Notes under the pieces: model-generated | The model's input: the letters and a program-made list of their open reading frames with translations, nothing else | Databases searched by the model: none | What the model was told of the DNA's origin: nothing | In this document: piece by piece, positions 1-8,404 of the stretch | Layout of the letters: every line of letters starts with the position of its first letter | Numbering within the stretch: the first letter of the stretch is position 1 | Program-made: the position numbers and the translations under genes | DNA from: CAYRHN01 sp964424115 | Lineage (GTDB): Bacteria > Chloroflexota > Anaerolineae > Anaerolineales > Anaerolineaceae | Length of the DNA: 41,625 bases | NCBI GenBank assembly: GCA_964424115.1 | Contig: CAYRHN010000024.1 | Location: 1 to 41,625, forward strand | Direction: 5' to 3'

Positions 1-1
1 G

Positions 2-90
2 CGGGGAGGGCGGGATTCGAACCCGCGGCCGAGGTAATTCCCGGCACTCACTTAGCAGGCGAGCCCAATCGTCCACTCTGGCACCTCCCC
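2..90 (-). tRNA. tRNA-Ser(GCT)
   Basis: Read on the minus strand, this folds as a class II tRNA. The acceptor stem is GGGGAGG with CCTCCCC. The anticodon loop is CTGCTAA, giving anticodon GCT (reads AGC/AGT). A long variable arm is present and the T arm carries GGTTCGAATCC. The discriminator base is G, as expected for serine. The window ends one base after it, so whether CCA is encoded cannot be seen. Confidence 0.95.
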
Positions 91-117
91 AATCATCTGT
101 TAACGCGCCGGCGGCAG

Positions 118-205
<88 letters not shown>

Positions 206-332
206 TTAATTGCCGTGCCGAATATTTTATCATAGTTTGACCGAATCGGGAAAGAATCGCGCCGGGCGGCCAGGGGGAAATCCTCGATCCGCAATCGTTA
301 ATCCAAAATCGTAAATCGTATACAATTGTCCT

Positions 333-2645
333 ATGCCCTTGTTATGGCTTTCGCTGGCGTTTATCAGCGGGATCGGAATTGCGCAAGCCGTGGGAGGCGT
401 GTGGTGGGCCTGGGCGCTGCCGGGGTTGATCTTCACCGGGGCGGCTTTCATGGAGCGCCGCTGGCTGGGGGATACGGAGTGGTGGCCGCGCTGGCGCCAG
501 CGCAGTTTTCTCCCGATCGCGGCGTTGGCTGCTGCGTTTTGCCTGGGTGGGCTGCGTTATGCGAGCAGCCTGCCAGCCTGGGGGCCGGGCGACCTGGCCT
601 GGTACCAGCCCGCGTCCGTGCGCGTGCAGGCGGTGATTGCCGAGCCGCCCCAGCCGTTGGGGAACGGTACACGCCTCTTCCTCGAGGCGGAGCAGGTGGT
701 GCTTATGGATGGGCAAGGCCAGGGGCAAGGGGAGGCTATTCCCGTGCGCGGGCGCCTGACAGTGTCGATGATGACCGACCAGGGACTTTGCTACGGCGAC
801 CGGGTGGAAGTAAGTGGCGAATTGGCGCCGCTGCCGGAGAGCCTGGGCGAATCGTACCGCCAGTACCTGGTCCGCAAGGGGATCTCCAGTTATATGGCCT
901 ATCCGCGCGTGCACTGGTTGGAGAGCAACGCCGGCAGTTCGCTCCTGACTGCGCTTTACCAGTTGCGGGAGAGCGGCGTGCGCACGCTGAACGCCATCCT
1001 CCCGCAGCCTGAATCCTCGCTCCTGGCCGGGATCCTGCTGGGGGAGGATGGCAACATCCCGGATCCAGTGCAGGAGGCCTTCCGGGAGACAGGCACGGCG
1101 CACCTGATCGCGATCTCGGGGTCGAATATTGCCATCTTGATCGGCCTGTTCATCATGCTCTTCCGCCGCTGGCTGCCGCGCCCCTGGGCGGTGCTGTTGG
1201 CATCCGCGGCGATCTTCCTGTATACCTTGTTGGTCGGGGCGCAGGCTTCGGTGGTGCGCGCGGCGGTCATGGGGGGGATGGGTCTGGTGGGGGCGGAGCT
1301 GCTGGGCCGCCGCCAGGCGGGCGTCAACTCGCTGGCTCTCACCGCCGCGTTGATGGCCCTGTTCGATCCGTTGGTCCTTTGGGATTTGGGCTTCCAGCTT
1401 TCGTTTGCAGCCACGCTGGGGATGATCTTACTGGGCGGACCGCTGCAGCTGAAGTTCACTGCCTGGCTGGCGCGCCGCCTGCCCTCCGAACGGGCGCAGC
1501 AGATCGCCAGACCGGTGGGGGAGTATTTCCTGCTCACCCTGGCAGCGCAGCTGGCCACCCTGCCGGTCATCCTGGGTAGTTTTGGCAATATTTCGCTCAG
1601 CACGGTGTTGGCCAACCCGCTGGTGTTGCCGGTCCAGCCGCTGGTGATGATCCTGGGCGGGATCAGCCTGCTGGCCGGGTGGATCTGGCTGCCCCTCGGG
1701 CAGTTGCTCGCCGGGCTGGTCTGGCCGCTGCTGGCCTTCACCATCCGCGTGGTGGAGTGGCTGGGCGGTCTCTCAGGTGAGGTCACCCTCACCGGGCCTA
1801 CCGGATGGATCTTTGCGGCGCTCTTCTACAGCCTGATCTTCGGGCTGGGAGTGTGGCAGCGCGCCCTGGGACGCTGGTTCACCGCCACGCTGGGGATCGT
1901 TTCAGCCGGGTTAGCCGTTTTTTTTCTGGCGCGCATGGTCTTGGCCGCCCCGGATGGACGCCTGCATTTGCTGGTGTTGGACGGCGGGAATGTGCCTGTC
2001 CTCTTCATCCGCGCCCCGGCTGGGGACGCCGTGTTGGTCAACGGCGGAGGGAACCCTGACGAATTGGAAAACAGCCTGGGGCGCTGGTTGTCGCCGTTGG
2101 ATACCTCCTTAGACACGCTGGTGGTGGTAGGAAAATCCAGGGAGGAAGTAGGCGCGCTGCCGGCGCTGCTGGGGGACCGTTACCGGGTGAGCCGGGTTCT
2201 GTGGAATAAGAAGAGCAAGGCCACAAATGCATCTGAAGACCTGCTGGTGGCCTTGCAAGCCCAGGGGGTACCGTTGGAATTCTTGCAAGCCGGGCAGGAG
2301 CTTGACCTGGGCTCCGGCGCGGGCCTACGCGTGGAGGCGGTGGCAGCGGAGGGCGCGGCGCTGCTGCTGGAGTGGGGCGATTTTGATGTGCTCATCCCCG
2401 GCGGGATTGCCCTGGAAGACCTGCCGGGTGGAATGTCCCCGGCGCTGCTGGTCCTGAACACGGAAGACCTGGCTAACAATTCGGCGGAGGAATGGTCGCG
2501 CCTGGAGCCGGGATTGGTGATCTGGGCGGGCAAGGATGCTCAGCAGGCGCAATACAGCGGGATCACCTGGGTGGCGTTGGAACACACCGGTTGGCTGCAT
2601 TTCACCACCGACGGGTGGCAGGCCTGGGCCGAATCCGGCCCTTAA
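333..2645 (+). CDS. comEC: ComEC/Rec2-family DNA uptake channel with degenerate metallo-beta-lactamase domain
   Basis: This is a 770-residue multi-pass membrane protein expected to carry single-stranded DNA across the inner membrane during natural transformation. Residues 1-175 are two N-terminal membrane segments plus a DUF4131-like soluble domain. Residues about 210-535 form the competence channel, with the family motif at 254-268 (GTAHLIAISGSNIAI), RAAVMGG at 309 and FQLSFAATLG at 354. Residues about 543-770 align with the C-terminal metallo-beta-lactamase domain (LHLLVLDGGN, then VLVNGGG). Where the family has T-H-x-D-x-D-H, this protein has LVVVGKSREEVGAL (596-609), so the metal ligands are gone. 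A TACAAT -10 box at 321-326 lies only six bases before the ATG, and there is no Shine-Dalgarno sequence, suggesting a leaderless mRNA. The family call is firm; retained nuclease activity is unlikely. Confidence 0.92.
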   Translation: MPLLWLSLAFISGIGIAQAVGGVWWAWALPGLIFTGAAFMERRWLGDTEWWPRWRQRSFLPIAALAAAFCLGGLRYASSLPAWGPGDLAWYQPASVRVQAVIAEPPQPLGNGTRLFLEAEQVVLMDGQGQGQGEAIPVRGRLTVSMMTDQGLCYGDRVEVSGELAPLPESLGESYRQYLVRKGISSYMAYPRVHWLESNAGSSLLTALYQLRESGVRTLNAILPQPESSLLAGILLGEDGNIPDPVQEAFRETGTAHLIAISGSNIAILIGLFIMLFRRWLPRPWAVLLASAAIFLYTLLVGAQASVVRAAVMGGMGLVGAELLGRRQAGVNSLALTAALMALFDPLVLWDLGFQLSFAATLGMILLGGPLQLKFTAWLARRLPSERAQQIARPVGEYFLLTLAAQLATLPVILGSFGNISLSTVLANPLVLPVQPLVMILGGISLLAGWIWLPLGQLLAGLVWPLLAFTIRVVEWLGGLSGEVTLTGPTGWIFAALFYSLIFGLGVWQRALGRWFTATLGIVSAGLAVFFLARMVLAAPDGRLHLLVLDGGNVPVLFIRAPAGDAVLVNGGGNPDELENSLGRWLSPLDTSLDTLVVVGKSREEVGALPALLGDRYRVSRVLWNKKSKATNASEDLLVALQAQGVPLEFLQAGQELDLGSGAGLRVEAVAAEGAALLLEWGDFDVLIPGGIALEDLPGGMSPALLVLNTEDLANNSAEEWSRLEPGLVIWAGKDAQQAQYSGITWVALEHTGWLHFTTDGWQAWAESGP

Positions 2646-2651
2646 AAAGAT

Positions 2652-2678
2652 GCTGCGCTGCCCGGCGAGCAGCGCAGC
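2652..2678 (-). terminator. Terminator hairpin between comEC and the peroxiredoxin gene
   Basis: A perfect 10-bp stem (GCTGCGCTGC with GCAGCGCAGC) encloses a 7-base loop. Read on the minus strand it is followed by ATCTTTTT, the T-tract of an intrinsic terminator for the peroxiredoxin-glutaredoxin gene. The stem could also stop comEC transcripts on the plus strand, but without a T-tract on that side. Confidence 0.8.
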
Positions 2679-2687
2679 CGTATGAAA

Positions 2688-3434
2688 TTAAATATGCAGG
2701 ATCTCTCTCAACCGCTTTTCGTCGTAGTCCACCACGATCTGGCCGTCGATGTCGAAGGTGGGGGTGGTCTCGTTGCCGTTAGCCCACTGGCGCACCTGAG
2801 CGGCCGCGCCGGGGGTGACGGTGATATCCACCTCGGTGTAGGCCAGGTTGTGCTCTTTCAACCAGGCGCGCGCCTTGCGGCAATCAGGACACCAGCGCGT
2901 GCAGTACATCACGATCCCGCCGTGCGGCAGGGGGGCCGGTGCGTGCTCCACCATCTCGTTGGCGGCGGCCTGCGGGTCGATCTCGCGCAGCACGCGGCGC
3001 AGTTCATCGTTGCTGGGCTGCAGGTCAATGTCGTGGATGTCGATGTAGCGGATCACGCCTCCCTTGTCGATGACGAAGATGGCTCGTTCGCTGTAGCCTT
3101 CGTTGCGCAGTACGCCGTAGAGCTTGCTGACCTCGCCGTGCGGCCAGAAATCGCTCAGCAGGGGGTAGGTGATGCCGCCCAGGCTTTCTGCCCAGGCCTT
3201 CAAACAGGGAACATGATCGATGCTGATACCCAGAACCTGGGTATTTAATCCCGCGAATCGGTCCTTCAGAACCTCATACGACGGAATCTGCGCCGTTCAT
3301 ATCGGCGTCCAGGCAAGGGGGAAGAAAGCCAGCACCACGTTCTGCCCGCGCAGGTGGCTGAGCGTGACGGATTTTCCAAGCTGGCTGGGGAGGGTGAAAT
3401 CGGGGGCAAGTTGCCCAACTTTTAAGTGGGTCAT
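2688..3434 (-). CDS. Predicted selenocysteine peroxiredoxin-glutaredoxin fusion (in-frame TGA)
   Basis: Reading from ATG 3434 gives 248 residues if the in-frame TGA at 3299-3297 (codon 46) is read as selenocysteine. Residues 1-150 are an AhpC/TSA-type peroxiredoxin. The active-site motif P-x3-T-x2-C appears as P39-LAW-T43-PI-U46, so TGA replaces exactly the peroxidatic cysteine. The catalytic Arg is R117, and C77 (DHVPC) is a candidate resolving cysteine. Residues about 171-248 are a glutaredoxin domain with CPDC at 182-185 and a TTP cis-proline motif near 225. The frame stays open and family-like for 45 codons before and over 200 after the TGA, which argues against decay. AGGAG lies nine bases before the ATG. 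The protein would reduce peroxides, with the fused glutaredoxin recycling the selenenic acid. A conventional caller would give two pieces or a start at TTG 3203. No sel genes are in the window. A pseudogene or sequencing error is the alternative. Confidence 0.85.
3267..3296 (-). promoter_or_regulatory. Candidate bacterial SECIS region downstream of the TGA codon
   Basis: Immediately 3' of the TGA, minus-strand RNA can form CAGA (3290-3287) with TCTG (3270-3267). Two further C-G pairs (3284-3283 with 3273-3272) close a 9-base loop, GTCGTATGA, which starts 15 bases after the TGA. Bacterial SECIS elements lie in the coding region at about this distance and carry G or GU in the apical loop, as here. 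An alternative short stem is ACGG with CCGT. The fold was judged by eye with no energy calculation. Confidence 0.45.
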
Positions 3435-3488
3435 ATGGTTGGTCTCCTGCTGATATTTTATATGATTTATATGAAAATGATCTTGGAA

Positions 3489-4418
3489 TCAGAGGACAAA
3501 TTTCTTTTTATAGGTACTGAGATGCTCAAGGGATTGGAAGCCCAGGCTGGTGTACAGACCTTTGGCAGGGGGATTATCGTCATTGGTGCAGACGCTGACG
3601 CTGGTCATGCCGCGCGCTTGCAGCAGGCGCAGCGCTTCCAGGATGACTGCCTTGCCCAGACCCCGGCGTTGAAAATCCGGATGGGTGCCCACCGGCTCCA
3701 GGTGCCCCCGGCGGGTGGATTCATCCAGCCAGGCGATGCAAAAGGCGCCGATCTGCCCCCCGGCGTCAACCGCGACCATATCGAGCGCCCCGGCGTAGGC
3801 CTGGCTTGCCATGAAGCGCTCAAAGCGCTGCAGGTATTGGTCGAAGGGCTTGCTGCTTCCAAAAGCCCCATATTGGGCCTGGGCGCGCGCAGACGCTTCA
3901 GCCAATCCCAGGCAGGGGCGGATCGTCCAGCCGGGGAGGGATAGCGGCGGAAGCGGTTGCTCCAGCGAACGCAGGAAGAAGGTATCGGTTGCCACTTCGG
4001 CAAATCCGCGGCTCTCCAGGTGTGCGCGCTGGAACGAGTCGTGCTCGGAGATCCACAGCTTGTTCAGGCTGGTCTCACCGGGCCGGCGCAGGCGCAGGGT
4101 CTCTTCTTCAACCCACAGGTACATCTGGCGGTGCAGGTCGCTGCCAAATAGCTCCGGCTGGACAAACAACTCCAGGCTTGGCCAGGTTGGATCGATCAAC
4201 ATCCACGCCAGCAGCCTGCCCGGTTGGGCGGGATCGTCCCAGACCCAGGTGGACGCCAAGAGATCCTCGCCCATGGGAGGGTAGAAAACCCACCACTGGA
4301 TATCCCCGGGATGGACATAATGCCCCTTTACGCCTGACAGGATTCCCTGGCTGAGGACCTGTTTCATTGCCTCCAGATCAGCGAGATCTTTGTATAAGCG
4401 GGGTTTGAAGAAATCCAT
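3489..4418 (-). CDS. Two-domain GNAT-family acetyltransferase
   Basis: This is a 309-residue cytoplasmic protein with two GNAT-like halves. The C-terminal half has a clear acetyl-CoA site: HLEPVGTHPDFQRRGLGKAV (motif A, RRGLGKA), followed by NPPAKGLYTSLGF, the usual end of the fold. The N-terminal half is GNAT-like in length and pattern but lacks an obvious RxxGxG/A loop, so it is probably degenerate. The start at 4418 (MDFFKPRLY) is chosen because AGGTG lies five bases upstream; an upstream ATG at 4478 would run into the mutS2 promoter region. Double GNAT proteins of this size include mycothiol synthase, but nothing here supports that role. The substrate is unknown. A second protein of the same design lies at 33757-34701. 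Confidence 0.8.
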   Translation of the reverse strand: MDFFKPRLYKDLADLEAMKQVLSQGILSGVKGHYVHPGDIQWWVFYPPMGEDLLASTWVWDDPAQPGRLLAWMLIDPTWPSLELFVQPELFGSDLHRQMYLWVEEETLRLRRPGETSLNKLWISEHDSFQRAHLESRGFAEVATDTFFLRSLEQPLPPLSLPGWTIRPCLGLAEASARAQAQYGAFGSSKPFDQYLQRFERFMASQAYAGALDMVAVDAGGQIGAFCIAWLDESTRRGHLEPVGTHPDFQRRGLGKAVILEALRLLQARGMTSVSVCTNDDNPPAKGLYTSLGFQSLEHLSTYKKKFVL

Positions 4419-4553
4419 GGGGCACCTGTTGATGGAGAAATGATTCTTTCCAGAATGAGTGTATACGGAGAAAACCATCGCGTCAAGGTGCTGGCCGGGA
4501 ATTCGGCGATGTTTGTGAGATTTGGCTCATCTTTGTGGTACACTTTCCCTGTT

Positions 4554-6962
4554 ATGGACGAGAAGACCCTCACTACCCTGGAATATTTCAAGATCCTCGA
4601 GCGCCTGGCCGGTTACGCGGCTTTCAGCGCCTCAGCGGACCTGGTGCGCGAATTGCGCCCGACCAACGATCTGGAGGAAGCCCTGCGCCGCCAGGCGCGC
4701 ACCAGCGAGGCGCGCCTGCTTCTGGACACCAACGCCGATATCACTGTGGGTGGCGCGCGGGATGTGCGTCCGCTGACCCAGATCGCCGAGCGCGGCGGGG
4801 TGCTGGATCCGGCGCAATTGCTGGATATCAAGGCTACCCTCATTGCAGCACGCACGCTCAGCCGCGGGCTGGAGAAGCAGGACCAGATCTGCCCTTCGCT
4901 CAGCGGGCTGGCGGAGCGGCTGATGCCGCCGGCCGGGGTGGTGGATGCCATTTCGCGCGCCATTTCCGAGCGCGGCGAGGTGTTAGATTCGGCCTCGCCC
5001 AAGCTGGCATCCCTGCGGCGCGAGATCAAGATCGCCTACGACCGCCTGATGGCGCGCCTGGAGCGCATTTTGAACGACCCGCGTATTTCGCCCATGCTGC
5101 AGGAAGCGATCATCACCCAGCGCGGTGGGCGCTACGTGGTGCCGCTGCGCGCCGAATTCAAGGGCCGCCTGCGTTCGATCGTTCATGACCAGTCCTCCTC
5201 TGGGGCCACGCTCTTTGTCGAGCCGCTGGTGGTGGTGGATTTAAACAATGAGTGGCACGAATTGCAGTTGGCCGAACGGGACGAGGTGCGGCGCATCCTG
5301 GCCGAGCTTTCCAACCTGGTTGGCGATTATTCCGCCATGATCCGTCAGATCGTGGATGCGCTGGCGGAGCTGGATATGGCCCTGGCCTGCGCCAAGTATG
5401 CCGAAGACTTGAAGGCCGCCGAGCCGGTCCTGGTGCCCATCCAGACCACGCGCGACGACCATCCCGGCAGCACTGTCGTGCTCTACCATGCCCGCCACCC
5501 GCTGCTGGACCCCGCCACAGTCGTACCGGTGGATATCGACCTGGATGAGAATACCTTTTCGCTGATCATCACTGGCCCCAACACGGGCGGCAAGACGGTC
5601 ACCCTCAAGACGGTCGGTCTGCTGGCGCTGATGGCCCAATCCGGCCTGCACATCCCCGTCCAGTCCGGTTCGCGCCTGAGCATTTTCCGCGATATTTACG
5701 CCGATATCGGCGACGAGCAATCCATCGAGCAATCCCTTTCCACCTTCTCGGGGCACATCACCAATATCGTGCGCGTGTTGAGCCGCATCGACGCCAAGTC
5801 GTTGGTGCTTTTCGACGAGCTGGGCGCCGGCACCGACCCGCAAGAAGGCGCCGCTCTGGCGCGCGCCATTTTGAGTTACCTGCTGCAGCGCCGCGCCACC
5901 AGTTTCATCGCCACCCACTATCCCGAATTGAAAGCCTATGCGCACGCCACCCCGGGCGTGGTCAATGCCAGCATGGAATTCAACGTCAAGACCCTGCGGC
6001 CTACCTACCACCTGACCATCGGTCTGCCAGGGCGCTCCAACGCGCTATTGATCGCATCGCGGCTGGGACTGCCCCGGGAGATCATCGAGGACGCCAAGAG
6101 CGTGATCGACCCGAACGATCTGCGCGCCGAAGACCTGCTGGATGAAATTCACCATCAGCGGGATGTGGCCCGCCGGGCGCGTTCCGCAGCTGACCGCGCG
6201 CGCAGCGAGGCGGAGAATCTGCGCGCCGAGCTGGCCCGCCGCCTGGAAAAATTGGAAGATGAACGCCTGGCGGTGTTGGAAAAGGCCCGCCGCCAATCTG
6301 CCGACGAGGTGGAAAACCTGCGTGCCGAACTGGACGAAGTGCGCAAGACGCTTGCCCGCGCCCGCCAACCGGTGGAGGCCCTCGCCTCGGTCGAGGAAAA
6401 GATGGAAGCCCTGGAAGAGACGGTCCAGGCGCCGCTGGAACGCCGCACGGTGGAGACCGGCAGCCGTGGGGCTGCCCTGCGCCCGCTGAAATTAGGCGAC
6501 AAGGTGCGCCTGCGTGCCATGAGCACTCCCGGCATCATCACCTCCCTGGGGGAGAGCGAGGTGGAGGTGCAGGTGGGCAACCTGCGCGTGCGCGCCCGCC
6601 TGAGCGACATCCAACGCCCCAGCCAGGAAGAAGAAACCAAGGAGCAATCCGCTGCGTCCGAAGCGGCTAGGCCGGTCTCAGCCCGACAGATCGCCCCATC
6701 TTCCTTCCGCGCCTCACCGGGCATGGAGCTGGATATTCGCGGTCAGCGCGCCGAGGACGCCCTGGATGCTCTGAACAGCTATCTTGAATCGGCGGCGCTT
6801 TCGGGGATGCCTTTCGTGCGTATCATCCACGGTAAAGGCACCGGGCGACTGCGCCAGGTGATCCGTGAAGAATTGCAGCACTCGGAATATGTGAAGAGCT
6901 TTGAGTCAGGTGGCGACAAAGAGGGCGGCGAAGGCGTCACCGTCGTGCACTTGCATAGTTAA
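4554..6962 (+). CDS. mutS2: Endonuclease MutS2
   Basis: The 802-residue MutS2 lacks the mismatch-recognition domain of MutS1. Family members act on branched DNA or on stalled and collided ribosomes. A coiled-coil clamp region occupies about 1-300. The ATPase Walker A (GPNTGGKT) is at 341-348 and Walker B with the signature LVLFDELGAGTDPQEG begins near 418. A long charged coiled coil spans about 520-640. A KOW-like linker follows (KLGDKVRLRAMSTPG). The C-terminal Smr nuclease domain is at about 724-800, with LDIRG and HGKGTG. The start at 4554 (MDEKTLTTLEYFKIL) matches the family N-terminus. Frame-compatible codons upstream are not family-like. A TACACT box at 4539-4544 ends nine bases before the ATG and no Shine-Dalgarno sequence is seen. 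Confidence 0.96.
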   Translation: MDEKTLTTLEYFKILERLAGYAAFSASADLVRELRPTNDLEEALRRQARTSEARLLLDTNADITVGGARDVRPLTQIAERGGVLDPAQLLDIKATLIAARTLSRGLEKQDQICPSLSGLAERLMPPAGVVDAISRAISERGEVLDSASPKLASLRREIKIAYDRLMARLERILNDPRISPMLQEAIITQRGGRYVVPLRAEFKGRLRSIVHDQSSSGATLFVEPLVVVDLNNEWHELQLAERDEVRRILAELSNLVGDYSAMIRQIVDALAELDMALACAKYAEDLKAAEPVLVPIQTTRDDHPGSTVVLYHARHPLLDPATVVPVDIDLDENTFSLIITGPNTGGKTVTLKTVGLLALMAQSGLHIPVQSGSRLSIFRDIYADIGDEQSIEQSLSTFSGHITNIVRVLSRIDAKSLVLFDELGAGTDPQEGAALARAILSYLLQRRATSFIATHYPELKAYAHATPGVVNASMEFNVKTLRPTYHLTIGLPGRSNALLIASRLGLPREIIEDAKSVIDPNDLRAEDLLDEIHHQRDVARRARSAADRARSEAENLRAELARRLEKLEDERLAVLEKARRQSADEVENLRAELDEVRKTLARARQPVEALASVEEKMEALEETVQAPLERRTVETGSRGAALRPLKLGDKVRLRAMSTPGIITSLGESEVEVQVGNLRVRARLSDIQRPSQEEETKEQSAASEAARPVSARQIAPSSFRASPGMELDIRGQRAEDALDALNSYLESAALSGMPFVRIIHGKGTGRLRQVIREELQHSEYVKSFESGGDKEGGEGVTVVHLHS

Positions 6963-6969
6963 TAAACAA

Positions 6970-7004
6970 GTTCCGTTATGGCGGCCATGCCGCCATAACG
7001 GAAC
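6970..7004. terminator. Bidirectional terminator-like palindrome
   Basis: A perfect 16-bp inverted repeat (arms 6970-6985 and 6989-7004) with a 3-base loop sits eight bases after the mutS2 stop and eight bases before the end of the convergent serpin gene. It has no T-tract on either side, so it may work as a structural barrier or mRNA 3'-end stabiliser rather than a classical intrinsic terminator. Confidence 0.7.
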
Positions 7005-7012
7005 AGGTAAAC

Positions 7013-8356
7013 TTACTTGGTTGGATCGGTCACCCGCCCGGCGAAAAGGATCGTGCCGGTGGTGTCGTCGCGGATGAGGAAGATGAAGGGCCGGTCAATG
7101 GTCAGCGAGACCGGTTCGAGCGGCATGGAAGTGACGCCCATCATCACCGCCGTGGCTGCAGCGGCTTCGGTGCCTTCTTCATCCACAGCGATGAAAGCCT
7201 TGTGCACCACGTTCGAGATGTACAGGTCTTTGTTGCCATCCATGCCGGAGAAATCCGCCTGGTCGGTGAAGGCTGTCGGCATGCCCAGGGCGGAGAGTAC
7301 ATCGCTCAGGCCGAGCGAGCTCTCGAAGGTGAACTTGGGCAGGCCGAGGTTCACCTGGGTGTAGGTGCGCGCGGCAAGGATCTGATCCAGTTTGGCGGCG
7401 TCCAGGCCGGCTTCGAAGGCCTCGAAGTTTCCGGCTTCCGGCACCAGGATGGTCATCACCATTTCACCGCCCACGTAAGGCAGTTCGACCATCTGGTAAC
7501 CAACCCCGGCTCCGTAGGCGGTGTGGCTGCTGAGGTGCATCATTTTCACCTGCACCTGGCTGCCGTCCAGCAGGTTGAAGGCCTCGTCCTGGGTGGCCTT
7601 GGGATCGAACTGAGTGTTCCAGGCAGCCTTGAAGTAGATGGCGTTGGTCAGCACCAGGCGGGTATCGGTGGTGATGCTGCCGGAAGGGAGCAGGTCTTTG
7701 ATCTTCTGCTCGGTCTGGTCATAGACCCACTGGTTGATGATCGCCCGGGCTGCTTCAGGGTCACTGATGAAATCCATCAGCGACATCCCGGCGGCGTAGT
7801 TCTCAGCCAGGGTGTCCAGGAAGTCGGGCAGGAAAGCGAATTCCTTTTGCCCCCATAGGGCGTTGGCGATGCGCAGGTGGAAGGCGCCGCTGGCAAATTC
7901 ATCACTTACATTGGCGCGTTTATCCAACTCCAGGCTGAGGGCATTGAAAGCCGGGTGCAACGCGGATTGGGCGAGGAGGAAGTGCAGCGCAGCAGCCATC
8001 TGCGTCTCGGTCTCGCCGCGCGCGCCGGCATAGGTCATTGCCAGCGCCTGGGAGATGCTGTAGGGCGAGTAGATCAGGTTGCCTTCCTGGGTGCGCAATT
8101 GCTGGTAAAGCTGCAGGGCGAACTCGTTGTTACCCTGCACCAGTTCCTTCAGGTCGGCCTCCGGCACCTGCGGCTCGGCGATGCGCGCCTTGGTGGATTT
8201 TGCCACCGCGAAGCCTTCGTTTGATTCTACAGCGGGGGTGGGTTGAATAACCGGTGGGGTGGGCGTGGGCTGCGGTTCGGGCTGGGGGGTGGCGGCGGGA
8301 CTGCAGGCTGCCAGCAGGGCAGCGATCATCAGAAGTGAGAACAAGCGGGATTTCAT
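7013..8356 (-). CDS. Lipoprotein serpin (serine protease inhibitor) 1
   Basis: This 447-residue secreted serpin has a lipoprotein signal ending in LLAAC (Cys18), then a Pro/Thr-rich spacer to about residue 45, then a complete serpin fold. Landmarks are the NLIYSPYSISQALAMTYAGA helix region, the breach and shutter strands, the hinge EEGTEAAAAT, and the C-terminal signature DRPFIFLIRD with TGTILFAGRVTDP. The hinge has Gly at P15 and small residues at P12-P9, typical of inhibitory serpins. The loop beyond it reads AVMMGVTSMPLEP; counting from the hinge puts P1 near Thr-Ser, but the loop is slightly long so P1 is uncertain. AAGGAG precedes the ATG. It is the last gene of a three-serpin run and is nearly collinear with serpin 2, so tandem duplication is likely. 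It should be anchored outside the cytoplasmic membrane, blocking extracellular or self proteases. Confidence 0.94.
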   Translation of the reverse strand: MKSRLFSLLMIAALLAACSPAATPQPEPQPTPTPPVIQPTPAVESNEGFAVAKSTKARIAEPQVPEADLKELVQGNNEFALQLYQQLRTQEGNLIYSPYSISQALAMTYAGARGETETQMAAALHFLLAQSALHPAFNALSLELDKRANVSDEFASGAFHLRIANALWGQKEFAFLPDFLDTLAENYAAGMSLMDFISDPEAARAIINQWVYDQTEQKIKDLLPSGSITTDTRLVLTNAIYFKAAWNTQFDPKATQDEAFNLLDGSQVQVKMMHLSSHTAYGAGVGYQMVELPYVGGEMVMTILVPEAGNFEAFEAGLDAAKLDQILAARTYTQVNLGLPKFTFESSLGLSDVLSALGMPTAFTDQADFSGMDGNKDLYISNVVHKAFIAVDEEGTEAAAATAVMMGVTSMPLEPVSLTIDRPFIFLIRDDTTGTILFAGRVTDPTK

Positions 8357-8404
8357 TTTATCTTCTCCTTTTGGGCTCCTGCGGAGAGGAGCAAATCGAT
8401 CAGG

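Noticed and set aside
3203..3299. Peroxiredoxin gene as a pseudogene broken by a nonsense mutation
   Set aside because: The stop is TGA, sits exactly at the catalytic cysteine, and both sides remain intact with a good start and terminator. Selenocysteine explains all of this better, though raw reads should confirm it.
5241..6011. Open frame of 256 codons antisense to mutS2
   Set aside because: It lies over the conserved ATPase of MutS2 and shows no recognisable protein pattern.
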